From: Verrucomicrobiota bacterium
GTDB taxonomy: Bacteria > Verrucomicrobiota > Verrucomicrobiia > Chthoniobacterales > JAFAMB01
Direction of reading: 5' to 3'
NCBI GenBank assembly: GCA_019236035.1
Contig: JAFAJU010000392.1
Span: 1-9,629, forward strand
Length of the DNA: 9,629 bases
The position numbers were made by a program, and so were the translations under genes. Of this stretch, positions 5,617-9,629 are shown one piece after another; within the stretch, counting starts at the first letter, position 1, and each line of letters opens with the position of its first letter. Under the pieces are notes generated by a model. The model was not told where the DNA came from. It searched no databases and saw nothing but the letters and a program-made list of their open reading frames with translations.

Positions 5617-6519
5617 TCATTTTCTCACGTGGCTCAGGATTGCTTTCTGCGCATGCAGTCGGTTTTCGGCTTGGTCGAAGATTGTCTTGGCATGCTTCTC
5701 CAAGGTCTCTTCGGTGATCTCTTTTCCGCGGTATGCGGGCAGACAGTGTAGCACGAGAGCTCCGGAAGCCGCTCGAGCCACCAGTTGTTCGTTTATCTGA
5801 AACGACTCAAGTTCCCTGAGGCGTTCGGTGCTTTCGTTTTCAAACCCCATGCTTACCCAAACGTCGGTATAGAGAACGTCCGCCCGGTCAGCGCCGGCAA
5901 TGGGATCATCGGTGACGATGATTTTCCGATTTGTGAGTCTCGCCAAGAGCGAAGCGTCCGGTCGATAGTTCCCTGGAGCCGCAATTCTTAGTTCGAACCC
6001 GAGCCGCTCGGCGGCCCAAATCCAGGAACGCGCGACATTGTTGTTGCCGTCGCCTACGAAGCACACAATCAAATCGTTCAGGCTCCCGCGCTTTTCCAGT
6101 ATGGTCAGAAGGTCAGCTAAGATCTGGCAAGGATGTTCCTCATCAGTCAACGCGTTAATCGTCGGAATCAGGCCATATTCGGCAAATTTCTCAACATCAA
6201 GCTGAGCAAAGGTTCGTATCACCGTGCCGTGAACCATCCGCCCAAGAACCCGGGCCGTATCGATGATCGGTTCTCCTCTGCCCAATTGAATATCGTTTTG
6301 CGAAAGGAATATGACGCTTCCCCCGAGTTCGCGGATGCCAACTTCAAAACTGACTCGCGTGCGAGTCGATGGCTTACTGAAGATCAGCGCCCAGGTTTGT
6401 CCGCAGAGAGGCCGCTCCGAAGGGTTGTCCCGATCTGCCTTAATTTTCGTCGATAACGTCAGCAGATTCGTGAGTTCTTCACCGGTCTGGGATTCAATCG
6501 AAAGAAAATGCTTTATCAT
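5617..6519 (-). CDS. argF: Ornithine carbamoyltransferase
   Basis: This cytosolic enzyme transfers the carbamoyl group from carbamoyl phosphate to ornithine to give citrulline, the sixth step of arginine synthesis. The 300-residue length is normal. The carbamoyl-phosphate motif STRTR is at 51-55, with preceding SKP. HPCQ is at 129-132, followed by ILADLLTI. The ornithine loop DVWVSMG is at 219-225, and the catalytic HCLP is at 258-261. The HPCQ and SMG motifs favour ornithine rather than N-acetyl- or N-succinylornithine as substrate, though I have not compared the full loop. The ATG at 6519 overlaps the TGA of argD by four bases (ATGA), and no Shine-Dalgarno site lies at normal distance. Translation by re-initiation after argD is therefore likely. 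All key residues are present. Confidence 0.97.
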   Translation of the reverse strand: MIKHFLSIESQTGEELTNLLTLSTKIKADRDNPSERPLCGQTWALIFSKPSTRTRVSFEVGIRELGGSVIFLSQNDIQLGRGEPIIDTARVLGRMVHGTVIRTFAQLDVEKFAEYGLIPTINALTDEEHPCQILADLLTILEKRGSLNDLIVCFVGDGNNNVARSWIWAAERLGFELRIAAPGNYRPDASLLARLTNRKIIVTDDPIAGADRADVLYTDVWVSMGFENESTERLRELESFQINEQLVARAASGALVLHCLPAYRGKEITEETLEKHAKTIFDQAENRLHAQKAILSHVRK

Positions 6520-7799
6520 GAAACTATCGCCGCCAGAGTCCTGCTGAGGATTAACACGGCCTCATCGATTTCCTCCCTCGACACGATTAGCGGAGGCAAC
6601 CAGCGGATCACTGACGGGCCTGCTGGCACCGTAAGGAGGCCGTTTTGCATTAACTCAGTCACGACTGTCTGGGAAGGCGTTTTTCCGCTCGCACCCAGGG
6701 CACCAAACTCCCCTCCCAGCTCAATTCCCAGCATCAAACCCATACCGCGGACTTCTTTTATTCCCAGGATAGCCGCGAGCTTCTGTTTTGCGTAATCGCC
6801 CTGGGCCCGGGCATTTGCTAGCAATCCGTCCCCTTCAATAGTGTTCAAAACCGCCAAAGAGGTTGCGCAAGCGAGGGGCGTCCCCCCGTAGGTCGTACCA
6901 TGACTCCCCGGTTGCAATAGATCACACAGGTCAATCGCGCCACCCGCCAGGCGTTGAATCTCCCTCTTGCGAATCCAGGTAGCCCCCAATGGGAATCCGC
7001 CGCCGATCCCTTTTGCCCAGCTCACCGTGTCCGGCACGAAATCCTCTTCCACAATCTCTTTCCACCCGCACCAGTTTCCCAGACGACCCAGTCCACACTG
7101 GATTTCATCCAGCATGAGAAGCATTCCATGCCGGTCGCAAATACTTCGCAACCCCAGCAGGAATTCTCTACTAGCGGGATAAATGCCACCCTCGCCTTGG
7201 ACCGGTTCGACGAGAATGGCCACAGTTTCGCCGGTTATCGCCTTTTCAACGGCGTTCAAGTCATTGAATGGCAGATGATTAAACCCAGCCAGCAATGGAG
7301 CGAACCCCTGTTTGACCTTCTCTTGACCCGTCGCCGATATCCCTGCCATGGTTCGCCCGTGAAAGGATCGGTGAAAAGTCAGGATTTCAAATCTCGGTTT
7401 GTCACCGGCCGCGTTCCCTGTGCACTCATTCCCAAATTTTCGTGCCAGCTTGATCACTGTCTCATTGGCTTCGGCACCGCTATTGGAGAAAAAAACCTTG
7501 CCTGCCGAGCCAACGATCCCGACGAGTTTACGGGCCAGTTCGGCTTGAGGACGTGTAAAATAAAGGTTCGAAGTGTGAATCAACTCCCGTGCCTGCCGAT
7601 CCAGCGCCTCGATGATTCGCGGATGTGCGTGGCCGAGAGTGGAGACGGCAATACCCGCTCCGAAATCCAAATACTCTTTCCCATCCTCATCCCACACGCG
7701 GGAACCCTCTCCGCGAACCAAAACAACATCGTACCGGCCGTAACTAGGCACGACGAACTCTTCGAAGAGCTGCTGAGTCTCTGAGTCTATGGCTGTCAT
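6516..7799 (-). CDS. argD: Acetylornithine aminotransferase (PLP-dependent class III)
   Basis: This 427-residue cytosolic enzyme interconverts N-acetylglutamate semialdehyde and N-acetylornithine, using glutamate as amino donor, in arginine synthesis. Many homologues also serve lysine synthesis as succinyldiaminopimelate aminotransferase. Visible landmarks are the SNSGAEANETVIKLA cofactor-phosphate loop (105-119), LDEIQCGLGR with the PLP-pyridine aspartate Asp231, the Schiff-base lysine Lys263 in SWAKGIGGGFPLG, and HGTTYGG (300-306). The frame extends upstream to 7901, but those 34 residues are unlike the family; the ATG at 7799 starts MTAIDSETQQLFEEFV, a standard beginning. No Shine-Dalgarno sequence precedes it. 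argF follows with a 4-base overlap. The context with argF makes a role in arginine synthesis much more likely than ornithine degradation. Confidence 0.95.
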   Translation of the reverse strand: MTAIDSETQQLFEEFVVPSYGRYDVVLVRGEGSRVWDEDGKEYLDFGAGIAVSTLGHAHPRIIEALDRQARELIHTSNLYFTRPQAELARKLVGIVGSAGKVFFSNSGAEANETVIKLARKFGNECTGNAAGDKPRFEILTFHRSFHGRTMAGISATGQEKVKQGFAPLLAGFNHLPFNDLNAVEKAITGETVAILVEPVQGEGGIYPASREFLLGLRSICDRHGMLLMLDEIQCGLGRLGNWCGWKEIVEEDFVPDTVSWAKGIGGGFPLGATWIRKREIQRLAGGAIDLCDLLQPGSHGTTYGGTPLACATSLAVLNTIEGDGLLANARAQGDYAKQKLAAILGIKEVRGMGLMLGIELGGEFGALGASGKTPSQTVVTELMQNGLLTVPAGPSVIRWLPPLIVSREEIDEAVLILSRTLAAIVS

Positions 7800-7811
7800 C
7801 GGAAAATACGG

Positions 7812-7840
7812 AGGATAGCCTGTCGCACCTATTCGTACAA
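7812..7840 (-). promoter_or_regulatory. Possible argD promoter giving a near-leaderless mRNA
   Basis: On the minus strand TTGTAC (7840-7835) and TATCCT (7817-7812) are separated by 17 bases. The -10 matches the sigma-70 consensus at four of six positions and the -35 only at TTG. Transcription would begin only about five bases before the argD ATG at 7799. That would suit the missing Shine-Dalgarno site. The match is weak and could be chance. Confidence 0.3.
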
Positions 7841-7901
7841 GCGTAGGGATGCGGTCGTCACCGGACGCCGTTGCCGACCGCCGGCTTCCATTCGCCTTCA
7901 C

Positions 7902-7925
7902 TGGCGAACGCTCGCGAGTGCGCCA
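7902..7925. repeat. 24-bp imperfect palindrome between argD and the solute-binding protein gene
   Basis: The segment begins TGGCG and ends CGCCA, with CGCTCGCG at its centre. Nine of twelve position pairs are complementary. It lies about 30 bases upstream of the -35 box of the solute-binding protein promoter and about 60 bases upstream of the possible argD promoter. It is therefore placed as an operator or activator site for either gene would be. No regulator is encoded in the window. A chance GC-rich palindrome is quite possible. Confidence 0.3.
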
Positions 7926-7956
7926 AACAGACCAACGAACACCGCATGCTTTCGGG

Positions 7957-7986
7957 TTGACAGCCAGCTCTATGAAGTCTTATAAG
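7957..7986 (+). promoter_or_regulatory. Near-consensus sigma-70 promoter for the solute-binding protein gene
   Basis: A perfect -35 box TTGACA (7957-7962) is followed after 18 bases by TATAAG (7981-7986), a five-of-six match to the -10 consensus. Start of transcription would fall near 7993. This leaves an untranslated leader of about 160 bases before the ATG at 8154. It is the strongest promoter-like sequence I see in the window. Confidence 0.65.
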
Positions 7987-8024
7987 AGCCCCGGCTTAAT
8001 TATTTCGTGATTCGAAGAAATTCG

Positions 8025-8056
8025 GTGGCAAATCGCCCTTATTCTCGACTTGCCAC
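8025..8056 (+). promoter_or_regulatory. Inverted repeat in the leader of the solute-binding protein gene
   Basis: GTGGCAA (8025-8031) and TTGCCAC (8050-8056) are perfect 7-base inverted arms separated by 18 bases. They lie within the predicted leader, about 30 bases past the predicted start of transcription. This could be a roadblock operator for a sugar-responsive repressor or an RNA hairpin. The symmetry is seen; the function is inference. The rest of the leader (8057-8136) is A-rich and shows no riboswitch class I recognise. Confidence 0.35.
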
Positions 8057-8136
8057 TGATCGTTTCAGCACAAAGAATTAAGCTGTTAACCTGTCCTCCA
8101 GCACGACCACTTAACATTACCAAACTTCAAAATTCG

Positions 8137-8142
8137 AAGGAG
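8137..8142 (+). promoter_or_regulatory. Shine-Dalgarno sequence of the solute-binding protein gene
   Basis: AAGGAG ends 11 bases before the ATG at 8154, a slightly long but workable spacing. It is noteworthy because it is the only clear ribosome binding site among the genes of this window. It also fixes the start of the downstream gene. Confidence 0.75.
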
Positions 8143-8153
8143 TTGCCACTATC

Positions 8154-9455
8154 ATGCGCATCAAGTTCCCCCATCTCTTGCCGATCGTAGCCGCGCTAGC
8201 GACTACGATGTCGGTCGGGTTCGCTACCGAGCTCGATCTCTGGTTTACGCCGATGGCGTCCGAGGGTCCGATGAAAGAACCCCTCCTTAAATGGATGAAA
8301 GACACTCTCCCAAAGGAGCTGCCCGGCGTGACCGTCGGTGATAACTATGGACCCCCGATTTATCAGGACGGCCAGCAAAAGTTCATTGTGCAAGGGCGCA
8401 AAGGAAAGCCAGACGTAATCGAGGCGGTTCTGGAAGGGATGATTGCCTACCAAAGAGCCGGTCTGCTCGCCCCGGTCGATGATCTTTTTAACAAATGGCC
8501 AGACAAGGACCAATTCATCCCGAGTACGATCAAAGCGCTGACTCTCAACGGTAAACTCTACGGTGTGCCGTACAACACGAACGTGCGAGTCCTGCTCTAT
8601 CGGAAAGATTTGTTCCAGAAATACGGGATGACTCCTCCAAAAACCTGGGACGAAATGCTTCAGGACGCGGCTACGATCTCGGCGAAAGAATCGGGGGTCG
8701 CGGGCCTCGGGCTTACGACTAAGAATGGAAGTGTGAGAACATTTCAGGAATTCATTTCCTTTTTCTTCCAGGCTAACAACGGGGAGAACCCGTACAAGTA
8801 TGATGACGCCGGCAAGAAGTGGGCGATGAATACTTCGCCCGAAAAGTTGGGAGAGGTTCTCAAGCTGTATAGCGATTGCTTTTTCGCCGGCAATCCATCC
8901 GCCGTGAACCAGAACACACGCGGAAACGATTATCAGGCGACCGACACCGACTATGTTTCCGGCAAGAGCGCCATGGTGCCAATGGGCCCGTGGATCTATC
9001 AGTATCGCGCAAATGGAGAGGTCGCGAAGAAAATCCTGGAGGAGGAAACCGGCGTGCTCCCGCTTCCCCTTCCACCGGGTGGAGTTCAGGCGACCTACCT
9101 GGAAGTCAAGCCAATCTCCATCAACGCTTTCTCCAAAGAAAAGGATGCAGCCTGGGATCTCGTCAAGGCGCTTACGAGCAAGGAGTTTGTTGCCAATGCC
9201 AACCGGATCGAGGGCGTCAATCCGCCTCGCAAGGATGTCGCGGAGTTACCTGAGTTCAAAAATGACTGGTGGGAGCAAGCCTTTATCGCACAGTTACCGA
9301 CCGGAGTCGCACTGGCCCCGATCAATTGGGGACTTGTCATAAACGACATCACGGAAGCAATGCAAAAGGCGATCTACAAAAATCAGACGCCCGAAGATGC
9401 CGGAAAGGAGCTTTACAATACGCTCGATCAAAGGGCTAAAAACAATCAGCTATAA
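8154..9455 (+). CDS. ABC transporter extracellular solute-binding protein, family 1 (sugar-type)
   Basis: This 433-residue protein has the features of periplasmic family 1 binding proteins (MalE/UgpB type), which capture carbohydrates and deliver them to an ABC permease. The N-terminus is a typical Sec signal: two basic residues, a hydrophobic stretch (7-22) and a likely cut after GFA (residue 24), with no lipobox cysteine, so it should be free in the periplasm. The family hinge motif YGVPYNTNVRVLLYR is at 136-150, followed by KDLFQKYGM and PPKTWDEM (161-168). KSAMVPMGPWIY and AAWDLVKALTSKEF in the second lobe are also typical. Length is normal and the reading frame is complete. It has its own promoter and the only clear Shine-Dalgarno site in the window. 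No permease or ATPase gene is seen here; they would be expected downstream, past the 174 bases of repeats, or elsewhere. The sugar cannot be told from the sequence. Confidence 0.93.
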   Translation: MRIKFPHLLPIVAALATTMSVGFATELDLWFTPMASEGPMKEPLLKWMKDTLPKELPGVTVGDNYGPPIYQDGQQKFIVQGRKGKPDVIEAVLEGMIAYQRAGLLAPVDDLFNKWPDKDQFIPSTIKALTLNGKLYGVPYNTNVRVLLYRKDLFQKYGMTPPKTWDEMLQDAATISAKESGVAGLGLTTKNGSVRTFQEFISFFFQANNGENPYKYDDAGKKWAMNTSPEKLGEVLKLYSDCFFAGNPSAVNQNTRGNDYQATDTDYVSGKSAMVPMGPWIYQYRANGEVAKKILEEETGVLPLPLPPGGVQATYLEVKPISINAFSKEKDAAWDLVKALTSKEFVANANRIEGVNPPRKDVAELPEFKNDWWEQAFIAQLPTGVALAPINWGLVINDITEAMQKAIYKNQTPEDAGKELYNTLDQRAKNNQL

Positions 9456-9466
9456 TTTTCCTTAAA

Positions 9467-9502
9467 AGGGCGGAGCTCTGCGGCTCAGGCAGTCTTCGCC
9501 CT
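9467..9502 (+). terminator. Nested hairpin after the solute-binding protein gene
   Basis: Outer arms AGGGCG (9467-9472) and CGCCCT (9497-9502) are perfect complements, and an inner GAGC (9473-9476) can pair with GCTC (9483-9486). The structure begins 12 bases after the stop codon. There is no downstream U-tract, so factor-independent termination is uncertain. It may instead stabilise the 3' end of an mRNA, attenuating expression into downstream transporter genes, or be part of a repeat element. Confidence 0.4.
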
Positions 9503-9505
9503 AGA

Positions 9506-9521
9506 ACGCGACGTAGCGCGT
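9506..9521. repeat. Short GC-rich inverted repeat
   Basis: ACGCG (9506-9510) and CGCGT (9517-9521) flank a 6-base loop. It lies between the nested hairpin and the repeated GGCCAAG hairpins, within a gene-free tail that appears to consist of consecutive inverted repeats. Confidence 0.4.
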
Positions 9522-9535
9522 CCTGCCAAACGATC

Positions 9536-9629
9536 TGGTAGGGCCAAGGACTTCGGCGAACTCCGTCGAGCCGTTCACCTTGGCCTTGTCGCGCCTTGGT
9601 AGGGCCAAGTTTCACCTTGGCCTTTGGCG
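9536..9629. repeat. Two copies of a TGGTAGGGCCAAG ... TTCACCTTGGCC hairpin element
   Basis: TGGTAGGGCCAAG occurs at about 9536-9548 and again at 9597-9609. TTCACCTTGGCC follows each, ending at 9585 and 9622. In the first copy GGCCAAGG (9542-9549) pairs with CCTTGGCC (9578-9585) around a 28-base loop. In the second GGCCAAG (9603-9609) pairs with CTTGGCC (9616-9622) around a 6-base loop. This looks like an intergenic palindromic repeat of the REP type, with one copy shortened by internal deletion. The window ends inside or just after the second copy, so more copies may follow. Confidence 0.65.

Noticed and set aside
6954..7784. Long plus-strand frame (276 codons) inside argD
   Set aside because: Antisense shadow of argD, which has all its catalytic motifs; no family resemblance.
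7800..7901. 34-residue upstream extension of ArgD from a GTG at 7901
   Set aside because: Its sequence is unlike class III aminotransferase N-termini; the ATG at 7799 gives normal length and start.

Overview
The window looks like a chromosomal segment from a Verrucomicrobiota (PVC-group) bacterium, probably a soil or environmental lineage. The main evidence is the first ~120 bases: on the minus strand they encode the N-terminus of RNA polymerase subunit alpha, in a form I associate with Verrucomicrobiota (MPVRLGRFEMPK... ending in AEPFEAGYG). Moderate GC content, almost no Shine-Dalgarno sequences, short tandem repeats and hairpin-rich intergenic DNA fit this but do not prove it. No mobile element, phage gene, CRISPR array or RNA gene was found.

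Layout. Positions 1-116 (minus) hold the 5' end of rpoA. Diverging from it on the plus strand are a UPF0261/Tm-1-like ATP-binding protein (357-1589) and a TIM-barrel 'phosphoenolpyruvate hydrolase family' protein (1756-2589). These are the two halves of the tomato antiviral protein Tm-1, encoded here as two adjacent genes. The gap between them holds a C-rich heptamer repeat whose minus strand is a strong G-quadruplex candidate. A tryptophan-rich hypothetical gene (2679-3164, minus) follows, then an array of about 18 CTCCTGA-type units (3328-3465). Next is a minus-strand cluster, read argD (6516-7799), argF (5617-6519), hppA (3469-5553). Diverging from argD, and behind a near-consensus sigma-70 promoter and a ~160-nt leader, is a periplasmic sugar-type ABC solute-binding protein (8154-9455). 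The last 174 bases carry several inverted repeats and a direct repeat.

How the genes work together. argD and argF catalyse consecutive arginine-biosynthesis steps, except for the intervening deacetylation, and overlap by an ATGA junction, so they are almost certainly translationally coupled. hppA is a K+-independent proton-pumping pyrophosphatase by its motif residues; it may ride on the same transcript. The Tm-1-like/TIM-barrel pair very likely acts as one functional unit, but its bacterial function is not established. The solute-binding protein is the first gene of a probable sugar-uptake locus whose permeases are not in the window.

The least conventional items are the split Tm-1 pair with a G4-prone spacer, the in-frame repeat ORF overlapping the hppA stop codon, the aromatic-rich orphan protein bracketed by copies of the same repeat, and rpoA lacking the usual ribosomal-protein gene directly upstream. 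None is a demonstrated new system.
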